DNA from: CAYSLA01 sp964431685
GTDB lineage: Bacteria > Armatimonadota > UBA5829
Length of the DNA: 29,181 nucleotides
Reading direction: 5' to 3'
Assembly (NCBI GenBank): GCA_964431685.1
Contig: CAYSLA010000025.1
Location: 1-29,181 of the forward strand
Shown here: piece by piece, positions 14,431 to 23,431 of the stretch
How the letters are laid out: every line of letters begins with the position of its first letter
Position numbering within the stretch: the first letter of the stretch is position 1
The notes under the pieces: generated by a model
What the model was told of the DNA's origin: nothing
The model's database searches: none
The model's input: only the letters and a program-made list of their open reading frames with translations
Position numbers and translations under genes: made by a program

Positions 14431-15831
14431 TTGGCTAGTGGAAGAGTTGTTCAGGTAATCGGGCCGGTGGTCGACATCCGTTTCCCGCAGGATGCACTGC
14501 CGCAGATGATGAGTGCAGTGACCATCCCGAATGTGCAGGGTCAGACGCTCACGGTCGAGGCCGCGCAGATGCTGGGCAACGACGTCGTCCGCTGCGTCTC
14601 CATGCAGTCTACTGATGGCCTGGTGCGGGGCATGGAAGCGATAGACACCGGAGGGCCGATAACGGTTCCGGTCGGGCGGGAGACGCTTGGTCGTGTGTTC
14701 AACCTGCTGGGTGATCCGATAGACCACAAAGGGGATGTCAACATCCCGCAGCGGCTGCCTATCCATCGTTCCGCGCCCTCATTTGAAGAGCAGACTCCGG
14801 CGGTCGAGATGTTTGAGACTGGTCTGAAGGTAGTTGACCTTGTCTGTCCCTATGCAAAGGGCGGCAAGGTCGGACTGTTCGGAGGGGCGGGTGTCGGCAA
14901 GACTGTTCTCATCACTGAGCTCATTCGCAACGTCGCCACGGAGCACGGAGGCTTCTCGGTGTTCGCCGGTGTTGGAGAGCGCACCAGAGAGGGCAATGAC
15001 CTGTGGCTTGAGATGCAGGAAAGCGGCGTCATCTCCAAGACCACAATGGTCTTTGGCCAGATGAACGAGCCGCCGGGGGCTCGCCTCCGGGTCGCTCTGA
15101 GCGCGCTAACCATGGCCGAGTATTTCCGAGACTCCGAAGGGCAGGATGTCCTGCTGTTCATAGACAACATATTCCGGTTTGTGCAGGGAGGCTCCGAGGT
15201 CTCCGCACTTCTTGGCAGAATGCCGAGTGCAGTCGGATATCAGCCGACGCTGTCAACAGAGATGGGGGAACTGCAGGAGAGGATCACTTCAACGGTAAAG
15301 GGTTCGGTAACTTCTATCCAGGCCATCTATGTACCCGCGGACGACCCGACTGACCCTGCGCCTGCGACGACATTCAGCTTCCTGGATGCCACGACGTATC
15401 TTGAGAGAAGCATATTCGTGCGCGCGATATTCCCTGCGGTTGACCCGCTGGCGTCTACATCGAGGATTCTGGACCCCAACATAGTGGGCAAGGAACACTA
15501 CGACGTAGCCCGCTTGGTGCAACAAGTGCTCCAGAGATATCGCGAACTTCAGGACATTATCGCCATTCTGGGCGTTGATGAGCTGTCGGATGAGGACAAG
15601 CTGACGGTTACCCGCGCGAGAAAGATGGAGAACTTCCTCAGCCAGCCCATGTTTGTCGCCGAGGTATTCACTGGTCTGCCTGGCAAGTATGTCTCCCGTG
15701 CCGACACTGTGCGCAGTTTCAAAGAGATTCTGGAGGGCCGCTGGGATCATCTGCCTGAGCAGGCTTTCTACATGGTTGGCACTATCGAGGATGCAGTCGA
15801 GAAAGCCAAGTCGATGGGCGTGGAAGTCTAG
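14431..15831 (+). CDS. atpD: ATP synthase F1 subunit beta
   Basis: Catalytic subunit of F1. 466 residues. TTG start six bases after GGAGG. Walker A GGAGVGKT (151-158), the catalytic glutamate in GERTREGNDLW (about residue 183), Walker B LLFIDNIFRF, and the DELSDED segment that contacts gamma are all present. Next gene atpC follows after 8 bases. Confidence 0.99.
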   Translation: MASGRVVQVIGPVVDIRFPQDALPQMMSAVTIPNVQGQTLTVEAAQMLGNDVVRCVSMQSTDGLVRGMEAIDTGGPITVPVGRETLGRVFNLLGDPIDHKGDVNIPQRLPIHRSAPSFEEQTPAVEMFETGLKVVDLVCPYAKGGKVGLFGGAGVGKTVLITELIRNVATEHGGFSVFAGVGERTREGNDLWLEMQESGVISKTTMVFGQMNEPPGARLRVALSALTMAEYFRDSEGQDVLLFIDNIFRFVQGGSEVSALLGRMPSAVGYQPTLSTEMGELQERITSTVKGSVTSIQAIYVPADDPTDPAPATTFSFLDATTYLERSIFVRAIFPAVDPLASTSRILDPNIVGKEHYDVARLVQQVLQRYRELQDIIAILGVDELSDEDKLTVTRARKMENFLSQPMFVAEVFTGLPGKYVSRADTVRSFKEILEGRWDHLPEQAFYMVGTIEDAVEKAKSMGVEV

Positions 15832-15839
15832 GGTGGCAG

Positions 15840-16259
15840 ATGGCAGGTAAAACGCTAAAGCTTGAAGTAGTCTCGCCGGAGAGAACGGTCTTCTCGGACA
15901 GCAACGTCGTCTCGGTTGTTGTGCCGGGCGTTGAGGGCTACCTCGGCGTGATGGCGAATCACGCCCCACTGATGACTGAGATTGATGTTGGCGAGGTTGA
16001 TTTCCGCCGCGCGGATGGCACGGAAGATGCAATCGCGGTCTGCGACGGTTTTGTGGAAGTCTATGAGAACACCGTCACTATCCTCGTGAGCAGCGGCGAG
16101 CTTTGCGAGGAGGTCGATGTAGAGAGAGCCGAAGCGGCGAGAGAGCGCGCCGAGCGGCTCCTGGCCTCGGGAGCTGCCGATGTAAATTTCGAACGGGCTT
16201 CTGCCGCCCTCAAACGTGCGTTGAACCGCTTGCGCGTCGCCGAGCGATCAAGGGACTGA
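15840..16259 (+). CDS. atpC: ATP synthase F1 subunit epsilon
   Basis: Central-stalk subunit that also inhibits ATP hydrolysis. 139 residues: N-terminal beta-sandwich starting KLEVVSPERTVFSDSNVVSVVVPGVEGYLGVMANHAPLM, then the two C-terminal helices from about residue 90 (EEVDVERAEAARERAERLL). Last gene of the atp operon; no clear terminator follows, but a promoter for the next gene begins 11 bases later. Confidence 0.97.
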   Translation: MAGKTLKLEVVSPERTVFSDSNVVSVVVPGVEGYLGVMANHAPLMTEIDVGEVDFRRADGTEDAIAVCDGFVEVYENTVTILVSSGELCEEVDVERAEAARERAERLLASGAADVNFERASAALKRALNRLRVAERSRD

Positions 16260-16269
16260 TTGTCTCATC

Positions 16270-16278
16270 TGGTATAAT
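16270..16278 (+). promoter_or_regulatory. Extended -10 element for the transglutaminase-like gene
   Basis: TGGTATAAT, identical to the extended -10 at 5988-5996. No good -35 is visible at 16-18 bases upstream, which extended -10 promoters tolerate. Transcription would start near 16285, which excludes the in-frame ATG at 16277 as start for that transcript and supports TTG 16304. Confidence 0.6.
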
Positions 16279-16303
16279 GTATGAGATGGAAAGGTGGTGT
16301 CAA

Positions 16304-17830
16304 TTGGCCGCATTCGGACTATCTCAACTCGTGTCAACTCGACCCCCATCGGGCCGGTCCGTGTTGCCGGGACGGTTTCTTCGCCGTCTGCTTCGGGCCA
16401 GTGTTCTCTGGGTGGTTACTCTGATGCTGATTGCCGTGGCCGCACAGGCTGCCAGGATGAGTGTGCCTTATGAATCCTGGATGGGCGGGTACCTGGGAAG
16501 CCAGAAGATTGGCTACATGTCATTCAAGATTGACGAAGCCGATTTTGACGGCATCAGCGGCTATCGCATCGCAAGTGTTCTCAACAGTCGCCTCAAGATA
16601 CTGGATGCCGACCTCACGCAGATCGTGAACACCGTCGTATACACCGACGCGGACTTCAACCCGCTAAAAGAAGACTTCAACATGTCCAGTGGAGGGAAGA
16701 AGACTTCGGTGAAGGCGACATTTGAGTCAGACGCCGTAGACTGTGTTGTGTCGGGCGAAACAGGCGGCACAAACGTGAGGGTTCCCATACCCGCTGGCGC
16801 CAGGCTGGTGGGAGACATGGTTTTCGGGCTACTGGACACCACGCTGGAGATCGGCAAACAGTACTCCGTTCACTACTTTAACCCTCTCACTCTGGCCGTT
16901 GACGAACTCAAGGTCAAGGTGAAGGGCAAAGAAAAGATTGTGTCAGCAGGCCGCGAGGTGGAGACCTACGTTTTGTTTAATTCGACGCCGATGGGTGACC
17001 TCACGATCTGGCAGGAGGCCGACGGGAGCGTAGTCCAGGCGAAAGCAGTGATGGGCATCGTGTTTAAGCGAGAGCCGAAGGAAGAGGCAATGGCTGGCAT
17101 GGGAGCAGGCGAGCAGGAGGATTTCGCGACTCTCACCAGCGTGAAGCCGAATCGAAAGATACCAAACCCCCGGCAGCTCAGAAGCCTCGGGGTCGTAATG
17201 ACTGGAATCACAGACGCCGAATTTCTGATCAGCGACAGCCGCCAGTCGGCATCATTTGTGGGTGCGAAACCAGGGTCAGTGAGATACAAGATAAGAGCCG
17301 AGGAGTTCCGGGCGGAGAAGTCGATATCGAGACCGGTCACTGATCCGCAGTTCTCCGAACACCTGACCAGCAGCCCTTACCTTGATTTCGACAAGCAGGC
17401 TGTGGCCGCGAAGTCCGCCGAGATAGTCGGCGACGAGAAGAGCGCCTATCGTGGCGCTCAGAAGATCAGGGCCTGGGTATATGACAATATGGTGACTCGT
17501 GCGGACATCGGCATCGCGCGCAGCGCATCGGATGTGCTGGAGTCAAGAGAGGGCGTCTGCCGAGATTATGCCATCTTGTTTGGAGCCCTGGCCAGGGCGG
17601 CGGGTATTCCCTGTAAGGTCGTATCAGGCGTGCTTTACACGCAGGACGCGTTCTACTACCATTCGTGGGTGGAGTGTTACGTCGGAGAGTGGGTTCCATT
17701 CGACGCGACGCTTCCGACTGACTTCGTGGACGCCACGCACGTGAAGATGGCGGAGGGCGACGCCACCAGCATGTTCAGCCTGTCGAAAGTGATAGGCGGC
17801 TTGAAGGCCGATGTGCGGACGTTCCACTAG
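16304..17830 (+). CDS. Secreted transglutaminase-like domain protein
   Basis: About 508 residues from TTG 16304, which follows AGGTGG by 6 bases; in-frame ATG at 16277 is the alternative. A basic start and the hydrophobic stretch ASVLWVVTLMLIAVAAQA form a signal peptide, so the protein is exported. The next ~290 residues are beta-rich without known motifs. The C-terminal third is a transglutaminase core with a complete catalytic triad: Cys419 in EGVCRDYA, His453 in YHSWVECY and Asp467 in VPFDATLP. Bacterial members of this superfamily are usually cysteine proteases or peptide-modifying enzymes rather than true cross-linkers. It sits between the atp and nuo operons with its own promoter. Substrate unknown. 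Confidence 0.85.
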   Translation: MAAFGLSQLVSTRPPSGRSVLPGRFLRRLLRASVLWVVTLMLIAVAAQAARMSVPYESWMGGYLGSQKIGYMSFKIDEADFDGISGYRIASVLNSRLKILDADLTQIVNTVVYTDADFNPLKEDFNMSSGGKKTSVKATFESDAVDCVVSGETGGTNVRVPIPAGARLVGDMVFGLLDTTLEIGKQYSVHYFNPLTLAVDELKVKVKGKEKIVSAGREVETYVLFNSTPMGDLTIWQEADGSVVQAKAVMGIVFKREPKEEAMAGMGAGEQEDFATLTSVKPNRKIPNPRQLRSLGVVMTGITDAEFLISDSRQSASFVGAKPGSVRYKIRAEEFRAEKSISRPVTDPQFSEHLTSSPYLDFDKQAVAAKSAEIVGDEKSAYRGAQKIRAWVYDNMVTRADIGIARSASDVLESREGVCRDYAILFGALARAAGIPCKVVSGVLYTQDAFYYHSWVECYVGEWVPFDATLPTDFVDATHVKMAEGDATSMFSLSKVIGGLKADVRTFH

Positions 17831-17841
17831 CCGGCACTATT

Positions 17842-17863
17842 CGCGTAATTCCGAATTAACGCG
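17842..17863. repeat. Imperfect palindrome between the transglutaminase-like gene and nuoA
   Basis: Arms GCGT...ACGC extended by AATT on both sides with one bulged A. The stem is short and has no T-tract, so it is a poor terminator candidate. The remainder of the gap 17831-17934 shows only the nuoA SD (GGAGAG, 5 bases before the ATG); no convincing promoter. Confidence 0.35.
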
Positions 17864-17934
17864 CGGCGTGATTGCACAGAGGTATTATTGGCCTGTTTCT
17901 GGAACACTGGGATTAGGGCAATTGGAGAGAAACG

Positions 17935-18312
17935 ATGCTTGCTAAAGACTTTCTGACAGTCGGTGTGTTCATTGCAGTAGGAATTGGCTTCATAGCTGTG
18001 ACGCTGCTGGCTTCGTGCCTCTTCCGTCCGCACAGGCCGAGTGAAGTCAAACTGGACACGTACGAGTGTGGCGAGAAACCGATTGGGCCCGCGTGGGTTC
18101 AGTTCAAGGTCGGTTACTACATATACGCGCTGATCTTTCTGATATTTGAGGTGGAGGCCGTATTCATCTATCCGTGGGCTGCCGGGCTGAAGGGGTTCGC
18201 GTCGGAGCCTGGTCTCGCAACGCTGGCGCTTGTGGATATGGTGATCTTCACCGTGGTGCTTGCCCTGGGGCTGGTATACGCCTGGAAGAAGGGAGTATTG
18301 CAGTGGAGATAG
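17935..18312 (+). CDS. nuoA: NADH-quinone oxidoreductase subunit A
   Basis: Membrane subunit of respiratory complex I at the junction with the peripheral arm. 125 residues, three transmembrane helices (about 8-28, 64-82, 95-115). The conserved loop KLDTYECGEKPIGPAWVQFKVGYYIYALIFLIFEVEAVF, including the redox-sensitive loop Cys, is typical. It overlaps nuoB by 10 bases. Confidence 0.97.
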   Translation: MLAKDFLTVGVFIAVGIGFIAVTLLASCLFRPHRPSEVKLDTYECGEKPIGPAWVQFKVGYYIYALIFLIFEVEAVFIYPWAAGLKGFASEPGLATLALVDMVIFTVVLALGLVYAWKKGVLQWR

Positions 18313-18806
18313 AGCGGCCGTTTGATCACGTCGAACGTTTCCCAGGTGGAGCGATAGCCACCACAACCGTTGACAGGGTGTTCGAGTGGGGGCGAGAGTC
18401 CTCCCTGTGGTATATGCTGTTTGGACTGGCCTGCTGTGCGATAGAAATGATGGCGGCCGGCGCCGCGCGCTTTGATCTGGACCGGTTTGGGATGATGTTC
18501 CGCGCAACGCCGAGGCAGTCTGACCTGATGTTCGTGGCAGGCACCGTGACCAAGAAAATGGCGCCCAGGGTTCTGCGGCTGTATGAACAGATGTCTGAGC
18601 CGAGGTATGTCATTGCACTTGGCAGTTGCGCAAACGCCGGAGGGCCCTTCGCGGATTCCTATGCCGTAGTCAAAGGTGTCGATAAGATAATTCCCGTTGA
18701 CGTCTACGTGCCGGGTTGCCCGCCCAGGCCGGAGGCGCTGATTGACGGCGTGATGGAACTCAAGAAGAAGATGCGAGATCAGGTTCGCGAAAAGCACGCC
18801 AAGTAA
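18303..18806 (+). CDS. nuoB: NADH-quinone oxidoreductase subunit B
   Basis: Carries the terminal 4Fe-4S cluster N2, which passes electrons to quinone. 167 residues from GTG 18303, behind GGGAG. The four cluster ligands are visible: the adjacent pair in GLACCAIEMM, the Cys in GSCANAGG and that in VPGCPPRPEAL. It starts within nuoA. A 72-base gap follows, containing a small GGAAC-TATGC-GTTCC hairpin at 18816-18830 before nuoC. Confidence 0.97.
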   Translation: MEIERPFDHVERFPGGAIATTTVDRVFEWGRESSLWYMLFGLACCAIEMMAAGAARFDLDRFGMMFRATPRQSDLMFVAGTVTKKMAPRVLRLYEQMSEPRYVIALGSCANAGGPFADSYAVVKGVDKIIPVDVYVPGCPPRPEALIDGVMELKKKMRDQVREKHAK

Positions 18807-18878
18807 TGGAGAATCGGAACTATGCGTTCCAGAACCACTGCCAAAGCCCGCTGCGGCAGCTTATAACAGAGAATCATT

Positions 18879-19313
18879 ATGTCTGAGATCATAGAAGAAA
18901 CCATAGTAAACGCTTACCCGGATGTAGTTATTGAAAGCCGGGATGTGTTCGGTGTGCCCAACCTCAAGCTTCAGCCGTCAGCGCTTCAGCAGGTCTGTAC
19001 TCTGCTCGCTGACAGCGGTTTCGACTACCTGGCAGATATCACGGCCATCGACTGGAGAGACCGCATCGAGGTCGTCTACCAGCTAACGAGTCTTGCCAGC
19101 AACCAGAAGCTGGCGCTGCGGGTCGACCTTGATCGTGATCGGCCGGAAGTGGACTCATTGTCCGGTATATGGAAAGGCGCCGAGTTTCAGGAAAGGGAGG
19201 CCTTCGATCTGATGGGCGTCGTGTTCAGAGGTCATCCGGATCTGCGCAGGATACTACTGCCCGAGGATTGGGACGGGTATCCGCTAAGGAAAGACTATGT
19301 CATCCCTGATTAG
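18879..19313 (+). CDS. nuoC: NADH-quinone oxidoreductase subunit C
   Basis: 30-kDa type peripheral subunit, without iron-sulfur clusters. 144 residues; the family signature EREAFDLMGVVFRGHPDLRRILLPEDW-GYPLRKDY is complete at the C-terminus. Shorter than many NuoC but with the full core. It is separate from nuoD (not fused) and overlaps it by 17 bases. Confidence 0.96.
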   Translation: MSEIIEETIVNAYPDVVIESRDVFGVPNLKLQPSALQQVCTLLADSGFDYLADITAIDWRDRIEVVYQLTSLASNQKLALRVDLDRDRPEVDSLSGIWKGAEFQEREAFDLMGVVFRGHPDLRRILLPEDWDGYPLRKDYVIPD

Positions 19314-20403
19314 AACAGAAAGCATTGAAGTAAACATGGGCCCGCAGCACCCCAGCACCCACGGGGTGTTGCGGCTTGCAGTCAGACTCGACGGAGAGGT
19401 TGTCACGGAGTGCAAGCCGGACATTGGATACCTGCACCGCGGTATCGAGAAACTCGCTGAGCTGCGCGGTTACATCCAGTTCATACCGATTACTGACCGA
19501 TTGGACTACCTTGCCTCCATGCTTGGCAACGCGGCCTATGTCTACGCCGTGGAGAAGCTTGGGCAGATCGAAGTGCCGGAACGCGCCGAGTACATTCGTC
19601 TGATAATGATGGAACTCCAGCGCGTAGCCAGTCATCTGGTGTTCTTCGGCAGCATGTCCCTTGACCTGGGAGCTACCACGCCGTTTTTGTACTCCTTCCG
19701 CGAGCGCGAGGACGTGGTCGATCTCTTCGAAATGGTGTGTGGCGCGCGGCTTACCTACAACTACTTCCGGCCGGGTGGAGTCTCTCGAGATCTCCCAGAT
19801 GGGTTCTGCGCCAAGGCCAGGGCTTACGTTAAGAAACAGCGGGAACGGTTGAACGAATACGATGACGTCCTGACTAACAATCAGATATTTATCGTGCGGA
19901 CTCGAGGAATTGGTACAATAAACGCGCAGGATGTGGTAAACTATTCCATGAGTGGTCCTTCTCTGCGGGGCTCAGGGGTTGGCTACGACGTCAGGAAAGC
20001 CGACCCATACTCTGTATACGATAGACTGGACTGGAACGTAGTCACGTTTCCGGAAGGCGATACGCGCGCTCGGTTCATGGTAAGAATGCACGAGATCAGG
20101 CAGAGCCTGAATATGGTTGAGCAAGCGCTCGATCTGCTTCCGGAGGGAGAACTGAAACCGAAGACTCCGCCAAGGTTCAAGCTGCCGGAAGGTGAAGTAT
20201 ACAGTCATATAGAATCTGCAAGAGGGGATTTGGGTGTCTATCTAATAAGCGACGGTTCAGAGAAACCGTATCGTCTGCGGTGGCGTGCCCCATCATTTAT
20301 CAACCTGGGGGCGCTGGACCAGATGGCAAGAGGTCACAAACTCGCGGACGTGGTCGCGATTGTTGGCAGTCTCGATGTTGTTCTGGGTGAGGTCGACCGG
20401 TAG
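19297..20403 (+). CDS. nuoD: NADH-quinone oxidoreductase subunit D
   Basis: 49-kDa type subunit lining the quinone site with NuoB; related to the large subunit of [NiFe] hydrogenases. 368 residues. Start MSSLIRTESIEVNMGPQHPSTHGVLRL holds the quinone-binding loop with the conserved His pair (GPQHPSTHG). C-terminus SLDVVLGEVDR is the normal complex I ending, lacking the NiFe ligand cysteines. ATG follows AAGGA inside nuoC. The cluster ends here: the genes after it are not nuo genes. Confidence 0.97.
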   Translation: MSSLIRTESIEVNMGPQHPSTHGVLRLAVRLDGEVVTECKPDIGYLHRGIEKLAELRGYIQFIPITDRLDYLASMLGNAAYVYAVEKLGQIEVPERAEYIRLIMMELQRVASHLVFFGSMSLDLGATTPFLYSFREREDVVDLFEMVCGARLTYNYFRPGGVSRDLPDGFCAKARAYVKKQRERLNEYDDVLTNNQIFIVRTRGIGTINAQDVVNYSMSGPSLRGSGVGYDVRKADPYSVYDRLDWNVVTFPEGDTRARFMVRMHEIRQSLNMVEQALDLLPEGELKPKTPPRFKLPEGEVYSHIESARGDLGVYLISDGSEKPYRLRWRAPSFINLGALDQMARGHKLADVVAIVGSLDVVLGEVDR

Positions 20404-20469
20404 GGAGCAGCGCATTCATACAGTCATTCCCGGCCGGGGCTTTGTCGAGAACGGGAAGGTTGGAACAAT

Positions 20470-21642
20470 TTGGGTACAAGCGGCAGAAGATTAAGACCGT
20501 TGTTGACGATGTTGGTAGTAGTGATTGGTGCGTCGGCGGGAGTGGCCTTCGCGAACTGGTACTCCGCTGAGGGCTACCTGATGCTCGGGGGCAAGATGGG
20601 TCTTCCCGAGAGCGCCAAACCGACCTTGACCGCTGGTGAGAAGAGCCTTCTCTTTGCGGTCTTCGTTATGGTTGGGGCGCTTCTGGGCTTCGTCATAGAG
20701 AGATTCACTTTCTACCAGATTCAGCGCTCCAAAGAGCGTTACGGTCAGATGACTGGCCAGGAGAAGATGCTTTTCGTGCTGGGCCTGATTATGGGGCTGT
20801 TGTTGACTGCACTCATCAAAGGCATCCTTCCCACTCCAATCTATGTGATAGTTCCCATCGCTTTCGTAATGTGCTACGTGTGTGTGGCGGCTATGAACAG
20901 TCTCAAGGAGCAGATCCAGTTCTACGTTCCTCAGCCGGGTGCGGGTGATATCTCCAAGATAAAGAAAGCCTTCGTCAGGCCCAAGCTGATGGATACGAAC
21001 GTGATCATCGACGGTCGGATACTTGATATCTGCAAGGCGGGCTTCGTCGAAGGTCCGATCTATGTTCCCAAGTTTGTGCTGGAGGAGCTTCAGCAGATAG
21101 CCGATTCGGGCGACTCGCTGAAGCGGGCTCGAGGCAGGCGAGGGCTGGAAGTGCTCAACCTCATGCAGAAGGAGATGGAACTGGAAGTGCCCGACTTCAA
21201 GTCGGACAACATGACTATGGAAGTTGACGCACGGCTTGTTCTGGTGGCGAAAGAGATCGGCGGGCTTATCATCACCAACGACTACAATCTGAACAGGGTT
21301 GCTGTTCTGCAGGGCGTGGACGTGCTCAACATAAATGAGCTTGCCAACGCTCTCAAGCCTGTGGTTCTGCCGGGCGAGGAAATGAATGTAACGATCATCA
21401 AGGAGGGCAAGGAAAAGGATCAGGGGATCGGCTATCTTGATGATGGAACGATGATTGTTGTTGAGGGCGCTCGCCGATTGATCGGAGAGACCCTTGACGT
21501 TGCGGTGACCAGCGTCCTGCAGACAGTGCAGGGCAAGATGATCTTCACGAAACTCAGAGACAACACAGAACAGGATTCGGATTCAGGTGATAGAGGCTAC
21601 CGCTCTAGTACCGGCAGCCGGCCGAGGACGAAGACTCGGTAA
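20470..21642 (+). CDS. Membrane-anchored PIN-TRAM domain protein (YacL family)
   Basis: 390 residues. Four N-terminal transmembrane helices (about 10-28, 59-77, 99-119, 124-142), then a PIN nuclease domain beginning at RPKLMDTNVIIDGR with its acidic active site (Asp175, a Glu pair in VLEELQQ, Asp in DARLV, Asp in TNDYNLNR). A TRAM-type RNA-binding domain (about 305-365, GEEMNVTIIKEGKEKDQGIGYLDDGTMIVVEGA) and a disordered charged tail complete it. This is the YacL-type architecture found beside ispD in many Gram-positive and deep-branching bacteria. Probably an RNase acting near the membrane; not shown experimentally for this group as far as I know. TTG start is uncertain. Overlaps ispDF by 56 bases. 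Confidence 0.88.
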   Translation: MGTSGRRLRPLLTMLVVVIGASAGVAFANWYSAEGYLMLGGKMGLPESAKPTLTAGEKSLLFAVFVMVGALLGFVIERFTFYQIQRSKERYGQMTGQEKMLFVLGLIMGLLLTALIKGILPTPIYVIVPIAFVMCYVCVAAMNSLKEQIQFYVPQPGAGDISKIKKAFVRPKLMDTNVIIDGRILDICKAGFVEGPIYVPKFVLEELQQIADSGDSLKRARGRRGLEVLNLMQKEMELEVPDFKSDNMTMEVDARLVLVAKEIGGLIITNDYNLNRVAVLQGVDVLNINELANALKPVVLPGEEMNVTIIKEGKEKDQGIGYLDDGTMIVVEGARRLIGETLDVAVTSVLQTVQGKMIFTKLRDNTEQDSDSGDRGYRSSTGSRPRTKTR

Positions 21643-22750
21643 GGAAGCCAACAAGGCCTTCGTATCCGTGGCGGGAAAGCCCATTCTGGCTCACACCCTC
21701 GCGGTATTCGAGACGTGCAAAGCAGTCCGCGATGTTGTATTGGTCGTGGGTGAAAGGGAGATTGAAGCGGCCGGCGAACTAGTCGACCGCTTTGGTTTTG
21801 CCAAAGTATCCGCAGTAGTAGCGGGGGGCGGTGAGCGTCAGGACTCCGTGCGTTCAGGGCTAGAGCACGTTCGCAGCAGTGTGGTTGCCATACACGATGC
21901 CGCTAGACCGTTTGTGACCTCGGATATCATTGTGCGGTCAATCGAACGCGCGCTTGAGATGGGCGCCTGCATCGCAGCCGTTCCCGTTATCGATACTATC
22001 AAACGAGCCAGACCGGACGGGTGCGTTGGGAAGACCATCGACCGTGGAGCACTCTTCGCAGTTCAGACTCCTCAGACATTCAGAACCGAACTGATCCGCC
22101 TCGCACACGGCCGAGCGCATACGGAGGGAGTCTACGCGACCGATGACGCAGCGCTAGTAGAGAGATTGGGTGAGAAGGTGTCTATCGTGGACGGCTCATA
22201 CGAGAACGTGAAAATCACCACTCCGGCAGACCTCGAGGCAGCGCAGCGAAGACTCGGCGTCGGCAGCACTCGGACGGGCATAGGATTCGATGCGCACAGG
22301 CTGGTAGAAGGACGCCGGCTGGTCCTGGGCGGAGTTGAGATTGAGTACGAAAAGGGCCTGTTGGGTCATTCCGACGCGGACGTAATGCTTCACGCTCTGT
22401 CCGATGCCCTGCTGGGTGCGGCGGCCCTTGGAGACATCGGCAAGCACTTCCCCGACAGCGACGCTGCGTACAAGGACGCATCCAGCCTCAATCTGCTGTC
22501 CCAGGTAGGCGACCTGCTCAGAGCCCGCGGCTGGCGAATTGTGTGTGTCGATACGGTGCTGGCGTGCGAGAGGCCGAAGATAGCCAGGTATGTCGATGAG
22601 ATGGCGGGCAACATCTCTCACGCACTAGGCATACCTCCGGACGCGGTGAGTATAAAGGCAACAACCACGGAAGGAATGGGATATATTGGCCGCGGAGAGG
22701 GTATATCTTGTTATGCGGTTGCCAATATCGAATGCGGAGGCTTGGGATGA
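21587..22750 (+). CDS. ispDF: Bifunctional IspD-IspF of the MEP isoprenoid pathway
   Basis: One 387-residue protein joins two enzymes of the non-mevalonate pathway. Residues 1 to about 225 are IspD (MEP cytidylyltransferase): VPAAGRGRRLG, the CTP-binding lysine in EANKAF, AIHDAARPFV, TPQTF, and GSYENVKITTPADL. Residues about 229-387 are IspF (MEcPP synthase): GIGFDAHRL with metal ligands Asp235 and His237, His269 in DADVMLHALSDALLGA, and TTTEGMGYIGRGEGI. The IspF metal ligands keep the family spacing (34 residues from Asp to the last His). IspE catalyses the step in between and is not here. GTG start lies inside the PIN-TRAM gene; there is no other plausible start. Confidence 0.97.
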   Translation: MIEATALVPAAGRGRRLGKEANKAFVSVAGKPILAHTLAVFETCKAVRDVVLVVGEREIEAAGELVDRFGFAKVSAVVAGGGERQDSVRSGLEHVRSSVVAIHDAARPFVTSDIIVRSIERALEMGACIAAVPVIDTIKRARPDGCVGKTIDRGALFAVQTPQTFRTELIRLAHGRAHTEGVYATDDAALVERLGEKVSIVDGSYENVKITTPADLEAAQRRLGVGSTRTGIGFDAHRLVEGRRLVLGGVEIEYEKGLLGHSDADVMLHALSDALLGAAALGDIGKHFPDSDAAYKDASSLNLLSQVGDLLRARGWRIVCVDTVLACERPKIARYVDEMAGNISHALGIPPDAVSIKATTTEGMGYIGRGEGISCYAVANIECGGLG

Positions 22751-23403
22751 AGATTACGTATCTTGGGCACTCATCTTTCTTGATTGAAACGGATGCCGGC
22801 ACGCGGATTGTAAGTGACCCGTTCGATGCCAGCGCATACGCTGGGACTATGAAGTTTGCGCCGCTCAACCAGTCGGCGGACATTGTCACTGTCAGCCATC
22901 ATCACAAGGATCACGGCGCCGTTGAGATGGTTTCGGGCAATCCGGCGGTGTTTGATTCGCCCGGAGTGCATTCCGCGAAGGACGTACGTATGGTAGGCGT
23001 CGAAACCTTCCATGATGGTTCGCAAGGGGCGCAGCGTGGCAAGAATCTGGTCTTTGTGCTGGAGATCGACGGGCTGAGGTGTGCGCATTTCGGGGACATC
23101 GGGCACGTTCCCAGCGATGATCAGTATGTGCAGATTGGGCCGCTGGACGTGGCCCTGTTGCCGGTGGGCGGTTTCTTCACAATAGACAGCAGGCAGGCCG
23201 ACAAGATTGCGCAGCGAACGGGCGCGAGAATAGTAGTGCCGATGCACTACAGCAGCGACAAGTGCCTTTTTGGAATCGAAGGAGTGGAATCTTTCACGAA
23301 AGGCAAGGCAAACCTGATTCGGGCGGATGGTCACTCATACGAAGTTGCCGCAGACAGCCTCCCGGAGCGCGCAACAGTAGTGGTGCTCCGGCCTGCGCTC
23401 TAG
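22747..23403 (+). CDS. UPF0173 metal-dependent hydrolase (metallo-beta-lactamase fold)
   Basis: 218 residues, start ATG 22747 overlapping the ispDF stop by 4 bases (ATGA). The metal-binding motif HHHKDH (51-56, HxHxDH) is intact, MKITYLGHSSFLIE is the typical N-terminus of the UPF0173/UlaG-like group, CAHFGDIGH gives a further ligand Asp, and PMHYSSDKC near the end gives the last His. Cytosolic, zinc or manganese dependent. True substrate unknown for this group. Confidence 0.93.
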   Translation: MKITYLGHSSFLIETDAGTRIVSDPFDASAYAGTMKFAPLNQSADIVTVSHHHKDHGAVEMVSGNPAVFDSPGVHSAKDVRMVGVETFHDGSQGAQRGKNLVFVLEIDGLRCAHFGDIGHVPSDDQYVQIGPLDVALLPVGGFFTIDSRQADKIAQRTGARIVVPMHYSSDKCLFGIEGVESFTKGKANLIRADGHSYEVAADSLPERATVVVLRPAL

Positions 23404-23431
23404 TATGTGGCGAGAGTCGGCAGGGAGTTGA

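Noticed and set aside
13879..14766. 295-codon open frame on the minus strand
   Set aside because: Antisense to atpG and atpD; composition typical of a shadow frame in GC-rich DNA.
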